Origin: Brevundimonas sp. UBA5866
GTDB lineage: Bacteria > Pseudomonadota > Alphaproteobacteria > Caulobacterales > Caulobacteraceae
Assembly (NCBI RefSeq): GCF_002432125.1
Contig: NZ_DJFS01000070.1
Coordinates: 33,099-97,098, forward strand
DNA length: 64,000 nt
Direction: 5' to 3'
Part shown: positions 8,588 through 19,400 of the stretch, one piece after another
How positions within the stretch are numbered: position 1 is the stretch's first letter
Layout of the letters: each line of letters opens with the position of its first letter
The notes under the pieces: generated by a model
Databases searched by the model: none
Seen by the model: the letters and a program-made list of their open reading frames with translations, nothing else
What the model was told of the DNA's origin: nothing
Position numbers and translations under genes: made by a program

Positions 8588-8878
8588 CCCTCGCCGCCCC
8601 AGCCAAGGGCAGCCGCTAAAGGGGGAGAAGGGGGACGCCTCTTTCACCCCATTTGATCCCGGCCCTGCCGCCTTCAACCCGGCCCAGAAACCGGCCCCGC
8701 TGAGCGCTCAGTGGGGAACCGGATGGGACACCATCGCCGGGTCAAAGCCCCCCGCCTGAGCGGGCCACTCTGGGGCAACCGCGCCCCTCCCACACCCTAA
8801 CCGCCGCCACCCGCTGCGCCCCTCCGGCACCGCGTGATGGCGCACGTCTGAACTAAACTCATCACAAGGATCAATCCT
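8588..8878. other. Non-coding region before the integrase, with strong palindrome
   Basis: No gene is seen. The key element is CCCCG-CTGAGCGCTCAG-TGGGG at 8695-8716: a perfect 12-bp palindrome inside matching C4/G4 arms. It could be an operator for the integrase, a recombination-directionality site, or a cruciform. The integrase Shine-Dalgarno (AAGGA) lies at the right end. Confidence 0.5.
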
Positions 8879-10030
8879 ATGCCTAAAGCCCACTTCTCTA
8901 ACGACTTCATCCGCCGTGTGACTGCTGAACCCACGGGTCAGAAGACCGTCTACTACTGCGAAGAGATCACCGGCTTCATCGTCGAAGTCCGTCAGAACGG
9001 CAGCGCTACCTATGCCCTGCGATACCGTGATCCTCGCGGGAAGCTGCGTCAGATTAAGATCGGCGGCGTCAATGACATCACTTTCGCCCAAGCCCGCAAG
9101 AAGGCTCAACAGCTTCGAGCCGAAACGGTCATGGGCGGTGACCCTCTAGCCAAGAAGGAGGAGATCAAGTCCATACCTCTGTGTGCCGTCCTACTGGATA
9201 TGTATCTGGAGGACTCCAAGGCCCGCCTGAAGTCTCATGACACCAATGAGATGTATGTGCGTGTCCATATCCGTCCCAAGTGGGGCAAGGTTCCGGTCAA
9301 TGAGATCGAGCACCGTGCTGTCGCTTCATGGCTTCAGGAGCTGGGCAAGACCCTCGCTCCGGCTACCGTCGAGAAGATCCGCGTCATCATGGGGCGGGCC
9401 TATCAGCTAGGCCAGAACTGGGGCGTTCCCGGCACCGATCGTAACCCGACACGTGGCATCGCCCGCAAGCCCTTGAACAATGCCCGTGATCGCTATCTGA
9501 CGGCAGAGGAAGTCGAACGTCTGCGTGAAGCCTGCATTGTGTCCAACAACCCGATGCTGCAGCACATCGTTGGCCTTCTGCTTCTCACTGGTGCCCGTAA
9601 GCGCGAGCTTCTGGACGCCAAGTGGGAGAATGTGGATCTGGCGCGTCGCTCTTGGTTCATCCCTACCACCAAGACCGGCAAGCCTCGTCACGTGCCTCTG
9701 TCGCAAGCGGCCATCGACATTATCGAGAGCCTACCGCGCTACAACGGATGCCCGTGGCTTGTGCCGAACCCGGACACGCAGAAGCCCTTCGTCTCGATCA
9801 AAAACGCTTGGGCCTATGCGATCAAGACGGCCAACCTTCCGGGACTTCGCATCCATGACCTACGCCACTCTGCGGCGTCCTTCATGGTCAACAGTGGTGT
9901 CGATCTGTTCGCGGTCGGCAAAGTGCTGGGTCACGCCAGTTACCAATCGACCCAACGCTATAGCCACTTGGCAAACGACACCCTCTTGAAGGCCGTCGAG
10001 GCTGGCGCGGCAAAGCACAAAGCCTGGTGA
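8879..10030 (+). CDS. int: Tyrosine-type site-specific integrase
   Basis: 383 residues. The N-terminus (TGFIVEVRQNGSATYALRYR) looks like the DUF4102-type arm-binding domain, followed by a core-binding domain at about 100-190. The catalytic set is visible: Arg240 in LLLTGARKRELLD, Lys in TTKTGKPRHVPL, His326/Arg329 in RIHDLRHS, His352 in VLGHASYQ and Tyr361 in QRYSHL. It should catalyse integration and excision at the tRNA-Thr site. The ATG at 8879 has AAGGA upstream. Its last codons and downstream hairpin are duplicated at 10589-10650. Confidence 0.93.
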   Translation: MPKAHFSNDFIRRVTAEPTGQKTVYYCEEITGFIVEVRQNGSATYALRYRDPRGKLRQIKIGGVNDITFAQARKKAQQLRAETVMGGDPLAKKEEIKSIPLCAVLLDMYLEDSKARLKSHDTNEMYVRVHIRPKWGKVPVNEIEHRAVASWLQELGKTLAPATVEKIRVIMGRAYQLGQNWGVPGTDRNPTRGIARKPLNNARDRYLTAEEVERLREACIVSNNPMLQHIVGLLLLTGARKRELLDAKWENVDLARRSWFIPTTKTGKPRHVPLSQAAIDIIESLPRYNGCPWLVPNPDTQKPFVSIKNAWAYAIKTANLPGLRIHDLRHSAASFMVNSGVDLFAVGKVLGHASYQSTQRYSHLANDTLLKAVEAGAAKHKAW

Positions 10031-10071
10031 TCAACCCTACCCTCTGGGCTGGCTACGGCAGGCTCAGGGGG
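10013..10071 (+). repeat. Direct repeat, copy 1: integrase 3' end plus hairpin
   Basis: Covers the codons for KHKAW-stop of the integrase and the hairpin CCCTCTGGGCTGG...CAGGCTCAGGGGG. It resembles 10589-10650 at about 77% by eye. The hairpin probably terminates or attenuates transcription from the integrase. Confidence 0.75.
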
Positions 10072-10101
10072 CGCTTCACCATCATTGATAAGGAAATCAT
10101 C

Positions 10102-10563
10102 ATGACGACTACAGATGCGCCTCTATACGGCGACAAGACGCTTTCTGAATGGGATCGGAAGTGGGAGCCCGTGCCGAACTGGCAGAAGGACTATCAGGAC
10201 GATCTGAAATATCGCGTGGGCCTGTACCGCTTCCTTGAGAACGGACGGATCTTGTTGATTGGTGTTGGCACCGCTGAACACGGGGCCTTGGCCAAACGCA
10301 TATCGGATTACCGACGCCCCAGCCCTAGCGGACGACGTTGTCACTCCGGCCAGTACATCTATGAAAACCGTCACCGGCTACAGGTCGAGGTGATGGTGGT
10401 CGGAGATGTAAATAATGAGCAGGCAGCAATAACAGCTCGCGAGTTGAAGCCACTTATGATCGAGCGACACAAGCCAGAACTGAATGTGCCTGCTGATGTC
10501 ATCGCACAAAAAATCCAGTGTCTGAAATCATCCCATATAGCGTCACAGCCATCTTACCCATGA
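10102..10563 (+). CDS. GIY-YIG-like nuclease domain protein
   Basis: 153 residues. The pattern GLYRFLENGRILLIGVGT resembles a GIY-(x~10)-YIG core. It is followed by AKRISDYRRPS, QYIYENRHRLQVEVMVVG and a C-terminal ELKPLMIERHKPELNVP that resembles the conserved Glu/Asn end of GIY-YIG domains. The second tyrosine of the motif is replaced (LIG), so activity is uncertain. The ATG at 10102 is preferred because AAGGA precedes it; the frame is open back to 10027, overlapping the integrase. The gene lies exactly between the two copies of the integrase-end repeat. Confidence 0.55.
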   Translation: MTTTDAPLYGDKTLSEWDRKWEPVPNWQKDYQDDLKYRVGLYRFLENGRILLIGVGTAEHGALAKRISDYRRPSPSGRRCHSGQYIYENRHRLQVEVMVVGDVNNEQAAITARELKPLMIERHKPELNVPADVIAQKIQCLKSSHIASQPSYP

Positions 10564-10588
10564 CGTTTCAATGATGTCGGGAGCACTG

Positions 10589-10650
10589 AAGTACAAGGCT
10601 TGGTGAGGATACACCTACCCTCTGGACTGGCTAACGCCAGCTCAGAGGGG
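10589..10650 (+). repeat. Direct repeat, copy 2: remnant of an integrase 3' end plus hairpin
   Basis: Reads KYKAW-stop (10589-10606) in the same layout as the integrase end. The hairpin CCCTCTGGACTGGC/GCCAGCTCAGAGGG follows, enclosed by GGATAC (10607-10612) and GTATCC near 10663. Nothing of the rest of an integrase is seen upstream, where the GIY-YIG-like gene sits. The hairpin may also end the res gene read from the other strand. Confidence 0.7.
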
Positions 10651-10656
10651 GCTTTA

Positions 10657-13600
10657 TTAGTTGTATCCTACAACATCCATTAGCTTGCCAAAATCAGTGA
10701 CCAAATCATATTTGACCTTCTGATCTTTGAATGGCTGACTGATTTCGTCAAAAAACTTCCTGGCGCATTCGATCTTTGTTTTCTCAATCTCTCGTAGCTT
10801 CATCGAAGACATCGTACCCTTGGTCTCAGCCACGAAATAGATGTGCCGCACGCTGCCAGATTTAAATGATATGGCCCAGTCTGGGTTGTAGTCACCAACT
10901 GGAGTCGGGATGAGGAAACCGCGAGGCAACTTAGCATACACGACAACCTCACTGCTCGCGTCCAGATTTTCGACGAACTCTCGCTCAACGTCCGAATCCG
11001 TGATCGCGTAGTCATAAACATGGTTCTTCAGCTTCGCCGTTGCCCGCGAGAAATTCTGGCCGGTCTGGTTGGCAGTGAAGATGTCTACGTCGTAACGCTC
11101 ATCGACTTCATCATAGACTAGGCGCTCAATCACCATCGCCGCCTTCTGTTCGGCAACGATACGCGACGCTTCGGAAATGAAGTGTTCAGGATTTTTGGTG
11201 AACTGACCGAAAACCGCTGGTGTGATTTGGCCCAGGATGGAGGCAGCCGTGTCTCGCGTTAGCTGAGCATTTTCGGCTACCTTACCCAGAAGGTCATACT
11301 TCACCAGGGAGTGGACAGAACCGCCACGACTAGTGGTCGTGTTCGTAACCTTGAAGCCGTCGCCGCTACGCAGTTGGCTGTCAGTCAATCCATCGTTTTG
11401 CTCGCCGATTTGAACCGTGTACTGCAGCGGGGTAACTCGCAACTGGCTATCCAGCGCGCTGACGCATTTGCGGATCAACTCAGCCGAGTCGAACTCAACC
11501 CTGTAGACCGCCTTCCGGTTGATGCGCCCCCAAAGCTCCTGGAACTCCTTCTTCTCGAAATTCTCATTAAGAGGATTAGTCTTTGGCTTACGTCCATCTT
11601 CAACCTTGGGCAGATTCGCGGCGCTGAAGACGCTGTCTATAAGCTGAAATATCTGTTCAGCATGCGCCTTTAGGTCGTCGTGAAGATCGGCCAGTTTCCC
11701 TGCAGCCTTTGCTTCGTGATAGACGGCAGAGATCTGGTCTGTATCGTCGGTGTAATCATTCTTCACCAGATAGCGGTAGATCTGCTTGGCCATCGCCGAA
11801 GTGACCTCAACTGTGCCCTGCTCGGTCGCTAGAACCTTGCCGGTGAAGTATTCTTCGGTTGCCTGCCTCGGGCGCAACGAGAGAGTCTCCGCAATCTCCT
11901 GCTGGAGCCCAACCACGAAATCCTTGTAGCTCTCGCTCGCCACCACAGTCAGCACGTTGATGTCATGCACCACCGCAGGATGGTCCATCCTGTCACCGTG
12001 CTGATTGACGCTCAGCCGTAGACCACGCCCTACTTCCTGGCGCCGGGATATGGTGTTGTCACTGTGCTTCAGCATGCACATGACAAAAACATTCGGGTTG
12101 TCCCAGCCCTCGCGCAGCGCCGAGTGCGAAAAGATGAAACGGGTGGACTCGGCGAAGGAAAGCAGACGTTCCTTGTCCTTAAGAATCAGGTCGTAAGCGT
12201 CCACGTCGTCGGAATCGACAGAGCGGGCCCCAACCGCAGGATCTTTGAGACGGTTCGTATTTTTGTCGATCGAGAAGTAACCGTTGTGGGTCTTGGCCGA
12301 AGCGATGCCCCCGAGGTATTTTCGGTACGCTTCGTTGTCGATTGCGAGCTCAGACAGATACTCAGCCGTCAGCAACTCGTACTCTTCCTCAAAGACCCGA
12401 GCATATTCGCCTTTCTCGTCGGCCTGCTCGTAGTCACGGTACTTCACCACCTCATCGATGAAGAACAGCGACAACACCTTGATGCCCTGTGCGAACAGTT
12501 GCTTTTCTTTGTCGAGATGCGCCTTGATCGTCTCGCGGATCTGGATACGACGGATGTCGCGCTCCGAGACGTCACCATTCGCCTCGCCAGCCCTCAACAC
12601 TACGCCATTGGTAAATTCGACCGTGTCGTTGACAGCATCGATCTGACTGATCGTGAAGCCTCGGTACTGGTCCAACTCGCCAGACGTCACGAACAGGTCG
12701 TCGCGGAACTCGATCCGCCGCAGCTGACGCTTGATCTCGCCCGACTTCAGCTTCACTTCCAGCTCGATCCGCGCCAATGGCGCCTTTTTCGAAATGTCGA
12801 TGCCTTCGAGGTAAAGGTAGGCATTAGTACCGGCCAGACCGCGCGTCTGAATGCCTCGGACCGCGATCTTCTTGACCAGCTTCTGGTTATAGGCATCCAG
12901 CGCGTCCAGGCGGTGAACGCGGTTGTGCTGGGTCCGGTGCGTGGCCGAATAACGCAGGATGAACAGCGGCTTGAACTTCGGCAGTGCCTCCATCGTCGCC
13001 TTGCCTTCCATCTTTTGCGGCTCATCCAGGATCAGGATCGGCCGGTTCGAGGCGATCACATCGATGGGCCTGCGCGACTGGAAATCGTCCAGCTCCTCGT
13101 AAATGCGCCGATTGTCCTTACCGCTGGCATTGAAGGCCTGGATGTTGATCACCATCACGTTGATGCCGGCGTCGGACGAAAAGCTCTCCAGCTCGTGCAG
13201 GCGCTTGGAATTGTAGATGAAGAACCGCGCCTTTTTGCCATAGCTTTCGGTGAAATGGTCCGCCGTGATCTGCAGCGACTTATAGACCCCTTCGCGGATC
13301 GCGATCGACGGCACCATGATGATGAATTTCGACCAGCCGTAGCGCTTGTTCATCTCAAAGATGGTTTTGATGTAGCAGTAGGTCTTGCCCGTGCCGGTCT
13401 CCATCTCAACGTCGAGGTGAACGCGGGTCGCGGCCAAGGCATCGCGCTTGTAGGTCGCCGCTACGGGGCCTCGTTCACCTCGCGCATTCAGAGTCGTGAA
13501 ATCCGTCAGCGACTGCGTGACGGGCAGGTTCTGGCGTTGTTGGACCTTTTGGATGTTCTCCAAGATCTGTGCGTCGGTCAGGGCTAGGTCGGCGTTCTTG

Positions 13601-13764
13601 AAGCCTTCGTATTCGGCTTCAGACCGAAACTGCTGGCCCTTTTCCACCACACCTGGATCAATTTGATAGCTTAGAGCAGACGCCATCGGCTGCCCCGCAA
13701 AGCAGTCAACCACGTCATTGACAGCATTGGTCTGATAGGGCTGGACCTTGAACTTGAATTTCAT
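10657..13764 (-). CDS. res: Type III restriction enzyme, Res subunit (helicase-endonuclease)
   Basis: 1035 residues. An SF2 motor shows Walker [11 protein letters not shown] (GTGKT 124-128), motif [11 protein letters not shown] (247-250) and motif [14 protein letters not shown] near residue 600. The C-terminus has a PD-(D/E)xK-type site, [10 protein letters not shown] ... FVAETKG (about residue 980). With Mod it should translocate along and cleave unmodified DNA at paired asymmetric sites. It is the last gene of a four-gene operon, starting 8 bp after mod. All expected motifs are present, so it looks intact. Confidence 0.93.
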   Translation of the reverse strand: MKFKFKVQPYQTNAVNDVVDCFAGQPMASALSYQIDPGVVEKGQQFRSEAEYEGFKNADLALTDAQILENIQKVQQRQNLPVTQSLTDFTTLNARGERGPVAATYKRDALAATRVHLDVEMETGTGKTYCYIKTIFEMNKRYGWSKFIIMVPSIAIREGVYKSLQITADHFTESYGKKARFFIYNSKRLHELESFSSDAGINVMVINIQAFNASGKDNRRIYEELDDFQSRRPIDVIASNRPILILDEPQKMEGKATMEALPKFKPLFILRYSATHRTQHNRVHRLDALDAYNQKLVKKIAVRGIQTRGLAGTNAYLYLEGIDISKKAPLARIELEVKLKSGEIKRQLRRIEFRDDLFVTSGELDQYRGFTISQIDAVNDTVEFTNGVVLRAGEANGDVSERDIRRIQIRETIKAHLDKEKQLFAQGIKVLSLFFIDEVVKYRDYEQADEKGEYARVFEEEYELLTAEYLSELAIDNEAYRKYLGGIASAKTHNGYFSIDKNTNRLKDPAVGARSVDSDDVDAYDLILKDKERLLSFAESTRFIFSHSALREGWDNPNVFVMCMLKHSDNTISRRQEVGRGLRLSVNQHGDRMDHPAVVHDINVLTVVASESYKDFVVGLQQEIAETLSLRPRQATEEYFTGKVLATEQGTVEVTSAMAKQIYRYLVKNDYTDDTDQISAVYHEAKAAGKLADLHDDLKAHAEQIFQLIDSVFSAANLPKVEDGRKPKTNPLNENFEKKEFQELWGRINRKAVYRVEFDSAELIRKCVSALDSQLRVTPLQYTVQIGEQNDGLTDSQLRSGDGFKVTNTTTSRGGSVHSLVKYDLLGKVAENAQLTRDTAASILGQITPAVFGQFTKNPEHFISEASRIVAEQKAAMVIERLVYDEVDERYDVDIFTANQTGQNFSRATAKLKNHVYDYAITDSDVEREFVENLDASSEVVVYAKLPRGFLIPTPVGDYNPDWAISFKSGSVRHIYFVAETKGTMSSMKLREIEKTKIECARKFFDEISQPFKDQKVKYDLVTDFGKLMDVVGYN

Positions 13765-13772
13765 GGTCGGCC

Positions 13773-15671
13773 TCAGATCGCTTTCACTTCGGTGCTGGGC
13801 GAAAGCTGGCGGAAGATCTGGATCACGTTGATCTTCACCGCGTCTGAGACGAAGCCATTGTCTCGGAAAACGACGCGCAGGGGCTCATGGCCTGCCAGCT
13901 CCTTCACCAGATCCTCGTTGATACCACGATCGAAACAGGCGACAAGGGCATTGTCGTCGACGAAGAAAACGGTCTTACCCTGCACCGTATCACGACGGAT
14001 CGGCAGCGTCAGATCCACGCCCCAATCGACCATCACCTGGAACAGCAAGTCCTCCGCCGTGCGGCCATCCTTAACGTTGTCGACCACGCCGGGCAGGTCG
14101 GCCTGCTGCAATTCATCGGGACGGTAGTAAACGTCCTTCATATTCGAGGTGTCGACCTTTAGCACCCGGAAGCCGACATCACGGTTCCAGTCGGGATGGC
14201 ACTCGCCTTCGAGGATTTGCTTGCCCGCGCGACGAATGCGTTCTTTGGAAATTTCAGCGATGTTTTGGTATCCTGCTTGTAGTGCGGCGGAATCCTCGTC
14301 TGTGGGCTCGGGGATTTGAACAGAGATAACGCTTCTATTGCCGCCATCCTCTGCGTTCATCTGAAACGCGGCGTGCGTCGTGGTTGCTGACCCAGCAAAG
14401 AAATCCAAGACTATTGCGTCTTTATCTGCTGCAAGATGCAGAGCGCGTTTCAAAAGTCGCACGGGCTTCGGCGTATCGAAAACCGAAGCTTCAGGGAAAA
14501 GCTTGTTGATCTCTTTCTTGCCCTCTTGGTTGTGACCAACCTCGTTGTACTTCCAAATAGTTTGGCAAGCAGTTCCTTGTTTAACTTCAGACAGAAAGCG
14601 CTTTACTGCGGGGACGTTGTTTCCATCCGCGCCGAACCAAATACGGTTGTCCGCCACCATTTTTTTGAAGACTTCTTCGGTGTAGAGCCAGCAGCGGCCA
14701 TTCGGCAAAGTATGTTTCTTGCCGTTGGGTGCCGTTAGTTCGTAAAACTGACTCTTGGTGCCGTGGCCTGCCTGAGCGGTCGCATCTGCAGGTTTCCAAA
14801 CACCGCGCGGGTCGTTATCAAGATTCCTATATCGAGCATTCATCTCGTCTGTGCGCTCGAGCAAATTTGGATACCAGTTCATCTTCTCCCTTGCGTAAAC
14901 GAGTATAAAATCGTGGGATTCAGAGAACCATTTTACTGCATTTTGTGGACTATAGCGTTTTTCCCAAACAACGGTATTAACGAAGTTCTCACTTCCGAAT
15001 ATTTCGTCGCACAACCGCTTCAAATTAGCTTGTTCACCGTCATCAATGCTTATGAAAATAGCTCCATCATTGCGAAGAAGATTCCTCGCAAGATGCAAGC
15101 GAGCGTACATCATACTTAACCAGTCAGAATGAAAACGGCCATTAGCAGCAGTATTTGCTACAAGCCTATTGCCATTTTCGTCTTTCTGGTTCGTCCTCTC
15201 TAGAAAATCTGCCGAGCTTTCGGCGAAATCATCCTCGTAGACAAAGTCTTTTCCCGTATTATACGGCGGATCAATGTAGATCATATTGACTTTTCCAAGA
15301 TAGTTTTCTTGCAAAAGCTTCAATGCTTCTAGGTTATCTCCTTCGATAAACAGGTTTTTCGTGGTGTCAAAATCCACACTTTCCTCGCGACAGGGGCGCA
15401 ATGTCTTTGCAATCGGCGCGTTTGCCAGCGCCAAGGCCTCCCGTTTTCCTGGCCAGTCCAGCCGATATCGCTCCTGCGGTCCCTCTACGATGTGGTCGCT
15501 CAAATCCTGACGCAGCTGATCGAAGTCTACCGCCAGACGCACTGCGCCTGTCGCCTCGTCCCGAGCCTCGGTGACGCAGCCAGGAAAAAGCGCGCGGATC
15601 TTCGCGATATTGTCCTGGCTCAGGTCGGGGCTGTGCATCTTCAGCTTGTCCATGGTCGTCTTCTCACTCAT
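13773..15671 (-). CDS. mod: Type III DNA adenine methyltransferase, Mod subunit
   Basis: 632 residues. The order DPPYNTG (134-140), then a long central region, then [13 protein letters not shown] (about 422-434) is the beta-class order of type III Mod enzymes. It predicts N6-adenine methylation and, with Res, site recognition. The start overlaps the DUF4391 gene by 8 bp. Base composition is mosaic: about 37-38% G+C in lines at 14941-15300, against 63-65% near 14041-14100 and 15421-15480. This suggests the recognition and catalytic core was acquired from a different source from the two ends. Confidence 0.93.
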   Translation of the reverse strand: MSEKTTMDKLKMHSPDLSQDNIAKIRALFPGCVTEARDEATGAVRLAVDFDQLRQDLSDHIVEGPQERYRLDWPGKREALALANAPIAKTLRPCREESVDFDTTKNLFIEGDNLEALKLLQENYLGKVNMIYIDPPYNTGKDFVYEDDFAESSADFLERTNQKDENGNRLVANTAANGRFHSDWLSMMYARLHLARNLLRNDGAIFISIDDGEQANLKRLCDEIFGSENFVNTVVWEKRYSPQNAVKWFSESHDFILVYAREKMNWYPNLLERTDEMNARYRNLDNDPRGVWKPADATAQAGHGTKSQFYELTAPNGKKHTLPNGRCWLYTEEVFKKMVADNRIWFGADGNNVPAVKRFLSEVKQGTACQTIWKYNEVGHNQEGKKEINKLFPEASVFDTPKPVRLLKRALHLAADKDAIVLDFFAGSATTTHAAFQMNAEDGGNRSVISVQIPEPTDEDSAALQAGYQNIAEISKERIRRAGKQILEGECHPDWNRDVGFRVLKVDTSNMKDVYYRPDELQQADLPGVVDNVKDGRTAEDLLFQVMVDWGVDLTLPIRRDTVQGKTVFFVDDNALVACFDRGINEDLVKELAGHEPLRVVFRDNGFVSDAVKINVIQIFRQLSPSTEVKAI

Positions 15672-16413
15672 TCGTCATTGCGGTTCGGGCATTCACCCCG
15701 GTCAGTCGCTCAAGTTCTTGTCTTGCCGCGCGCAGCTCAGCATTGATTGCCACGCGTTTATTGAATTGTCTTTCGCGCCCTGCCCGCGCTTTGATCCGCT
15801 CGACTTCACGCGTCTGCGCCTTGATCGCCTCTGCCAGAGCGATGCGCTCCTCCAGCGAAGTGAGGCGGGCCGCCTCTTGGTGTGTGAAGGGCGTTTGCGC
15901 GGCCTCGCCCATGCCGGGGATTAAGCGGGCCGTCTGTCCCGCGACCAGCGGCTCAAGCAGCCCCTCATAAAGAGCACCCATGTTTAACGCCAGAGGGAGC
16001 GGGATGCGCGGTGCATCTTCAGGCAACCATTCCCCGTGGAAATAGTCTCCGATCACCCAGCGGCTACCGTCGGCCTCGCTCGGACGTTTATAGGCCGCAA
16101 TAAGCTGCACCCGACCCGCCTGCACAATCTCGAAGATCAAGGGAAAGGGGATGGCCTTGTCGATCGCACGCAACACAGTCGTGTCCAGCACCGCGGTACG
16201 CGTCGTCAGGCGAATAACTTGTATCTCGGTGACTTGTTTGGTGGCCGTTAGGTTGACCGTTTCGGGTGACAGTTTGTGCGCCCAGATAATCTGATTGACC
16301 TCGCGCACAAAGAGGTCCTTCAGGCTCGTATTGGCCTCTGCATGCTCATAGATCTTGCTTTTAGGAATTACGCGCCCGAAAGCGCTCGCTCGCGGCCAGT
16401 CATAGAGTGTCAC
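15664..16413 (-). CDS. DUF4391 family protein
   Basis: 249 residues, matching the DUF4391 family as I know it (DWPRASAFGRVIPKSKIYEH, VREVNQIIWAHKLSPETVNL). The family is commonly beside helicase and type III methyltransferase genes; its biochemical role is unknown to me. The C-terminal third (about 175-245: LEERIALAEAIKAQTREVER and a basic continuation) is predicted coiled coil, possibly for complex assembly. It overlaps the helicase stop by 4 bp and the mod start by 8 bp, so translational coupling is likely. Confidence 0.8.
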   Translation of the reverse strand: MTLYDWPRASAFGRVIPKSKIYEHAEANTSLKDLFVREVNQIIWAHKLSPETVNLTATKQVTEIQVIRLTTRTAVLDTTVLRAIDKAIPFPLIFEIVQAGRVQLIAAYKRPSEADGSRWVIGDYFHGEWLPEDAPRIPLPLALNMGALYEGLLEPLVAGQTARLIPGMGEAAQTPFTHQEAARLTSLEERIALAEAIKAQTREVERIKARAGRERQFNKRVAINAELRAARQELERLTGVNARTAMTNE

Positions 16414-19400
16414 TCGCCTCCCCCTTCGATGACAAGGAAAGCAACCAGCTCGAAATCGTCCAGCCCCTTGATTGTGTGGTTCAGCGCCGTTGTTCGTCCG
16501 CCGCTGAATAGACTATCGACATCCTTTTCTTCCTTCACTTCGATCATGGAACGGATTGCGCTGGAGAGCAGGTCGGAATACCGGCCCATATTGCGCCCGT
16601 CCTCGGTACGCTCGTTGAAGATACGGCAGACGTCGCGGATAGGCTCGATGCGTCCCTTGCAGCTAGACCTTATCAGATCGAGCAAGCGCTTGACCTCGGT
16701 ATGGTCGGCGACGATTTCCCCGTCGTCATCAATGTAGACTAGGTAAAAGGGATGCAGTCGGTTCTGCTGGTTCACATTCACGCTGTCATGGATATTCTTG
16801 AGCGCGAAAATAACGCCGGGCTGCAATCCAAGCTCTGGCTGCGCCGGGACGATAGCGTGCATGCCGAAGGGCACGTTGTCGAGTTCACCATGCTCTTTGA
16901 CGTAGTTGAGCAGGTCCATCCGGAAGTCGTTCAGGCCGAGATCGGTGATGGAAATGCCGGCCTTCACGTCCTCAAGCTCGATCACCTCCTCCTGCATCCG
17001 CTTCAACTGTTCCTTGCGATAGGCAATGTCGCTCGACTTGGCGGTCAGCACATTGTCATCGCCGGTCGCCGTGACGTCCGCAATCACCATCCGATTTTCG
17101 ACGCGCTCCTTGAGGTTGATGTACTCGTCGAGCGTGATGTCCGGCCAATAGTTGACCAACTGGATCTGGCTGTTGGGTGAGCCAATACGATCGACCCTGC
17201 CGAAGCGCTGGATGATGCGTACCGGGTTCCAGTGGATGTCATAATTCACCAGGAAGTCGCAATCCTGAAGGTTCTGGCCTTCCGAGATGCAGTCGGTGCC
17301 GATCAGGATGTCCAGCTCCCCGGGCTCATTGGGCAGAACAATGGCCTTATCCTTTGAACGGGGGGAGAACAGCGTCAGCACACCCTGAAAGTCGTAGGAC
17401 TTCTTCAGGGTGGTCTTCGGTGAATCTGATCCGGTGACCTTGCCGACGTGCAGGCCGAGCTGCTGCGCGAAGGGCGCAAGATTGTCGTAGAGATAATTGG
17501 CTGTATCGGCGAAGGCCGTGAAGATCAGGACCTTGCGGTTACCTGCATTCAGCGGCTCTTTCACCTTCTGACCGAGGAGCGAAAGCAGGTGCTGCAACTT
17601 CGAGTCATCTGCAGGTGTCACCTTGTCCATCGACGCAATCAGATCGTTAATCAGAACAAGGTCGGCTGCAAGGTCGTGCTTCCACGACGGCAAATCCATG
17701 TCGCCAAGGCTAATCTGAACTTTCTTGCCCACAGTAAACTCATCCAGACCGGCCAGATCGTCGTCTTCAGGATCGAAGGCGCTCATCTCCGCGAGATGGT
17801 TGCTAACGCCGTCCGCTTGCCCAGTGCACTCAAACTTCTCGATAGCGCTCAGCGTGCGAGAGATGTTGCTACCAAGGGATCGTAGCGTCAGCCGGAATGC
17901 CTCGACCGAACTTTCGAGGCGTTTCAGAAGATTAGTGGTCATCAGCGCCTGAAGGCTACGCTCCCGATCTGCCTGGCGCAGTTTGCCGCGGCCACCTTCG
18001 ACCTGCGTGTCGTAGATTTCTTCGTATTTCCGCAACCGGCTAGGCAAGATGTAGCTAATGGGCGCATAGACCGCGAGCTTGAGCACTGACAGCTGCGTGA
18101 AGATGTCGTTCAGCTCCATTACGTCGGGCCGCTGGGTAATCGGGCAATGGAACGATAGCGGCTTCCGACGCTGCGGAAATTTACCAATATCCTTCGTATC
18201 GTAGAAGGTCTCAATGTGCTTGCGGGAGCGGGCAATGGTCACGGAATCGAGCAGCTCGAAGAAGTCGAAGTCCAGTGCCTTTAGGATTGACGCCGCTGTC
18301 CGCTCTTCCGCAGGCAGCGACGTCCACTCGTTGAAGGCCTTCTGCGCACGGCGGAAGATTTCCTCAATACTGGTGTCCGTTTTCAAGTTCTTACTGAGCG
18401 CCTCGGACTGCCCCTCGTAGGCCAGCGCGAGCTGATTGCGCAGATCGGTAAAGCGGTTGTTCACCGGCGTCGCCGAGAGCATTAGAACTTTGGTTTTTAC
18501 ACCAGCGCGGATGACCTTGTTCATCAGCTTTTGATAGCGCGTCTCACGATCCTTGAAGACGTCGTTGTTCCGGAAGTTATGGGATTCGTCGATGACGACC
18601 AGATCGTAATTGCCCCAGTTCACACGGTTCAACGGGATGCCAAAAGATTCTCCGGAGGTTCGGGACAGATCAGTGTGGCACAGGACGTCGTAGTTGAACC
18701 GGTCCGTAGCAAAGATGTTGGTGGTCAGGTTGGTATTGTAGTTACGCCAGTTGTCCGCGAGCTTCTTGGGGCACAGCACCAGTACAGAGCGATTCCGTAA
18801 CTCATAATACTTGATTACGGCCAGCGCGGTGAACGTTTTGCCAAGACCCACGGAGTCGGCCAGAATGCAGCCGTTGTAGGTTTCGAGTTTGTTGATGATA
18901 CCTGTCGCTGCATCCTTCTGATAATTGAACAGCTTGTTCCACACCACGCTATTCCGGTAGCCGGTCAGATCATTCGGCAGGACATCTTCGTCGACCTCCT
19001 CTAGGAAGTCTCGGAAGATATTGTAGAGCATCATGAAGTAGATGCGTTCGGGCGCATTCTCCTGATACACAGATTCGATATGGTCACAGATGGCGGCAGT
19101 AACGTCTTGCAACTTCTCCGGATCCGACCAGATCTGATCGAAAAGTTGAAGGTACATTTGTGCGTGAGTTGGATCGTCGAAGCGCGTCACGAAGTTTGAG
19201 ACTGCATCGCCCTTCTGGTAACCTAGATCAACAGCCGTGAAACCACTGATTGGCATGTAAGCCACTGCATCCTCGGTACCTCCGACGTGCATGAACTGCT
19301 GCATCGGTGCCTTTGTCCCGTTGGACCGGAATTTTGCCTTTCTACGGATCCACTCGGCGCATTCGCGTGCGACAGCACGCTGTGTCAGCTTGTTACGCAA

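Noticed and set aside
12064..13587. 507-codon open frame on the plus strand
   Set aside because: Antisense to the Res helicase gene, whose motifs are clear.
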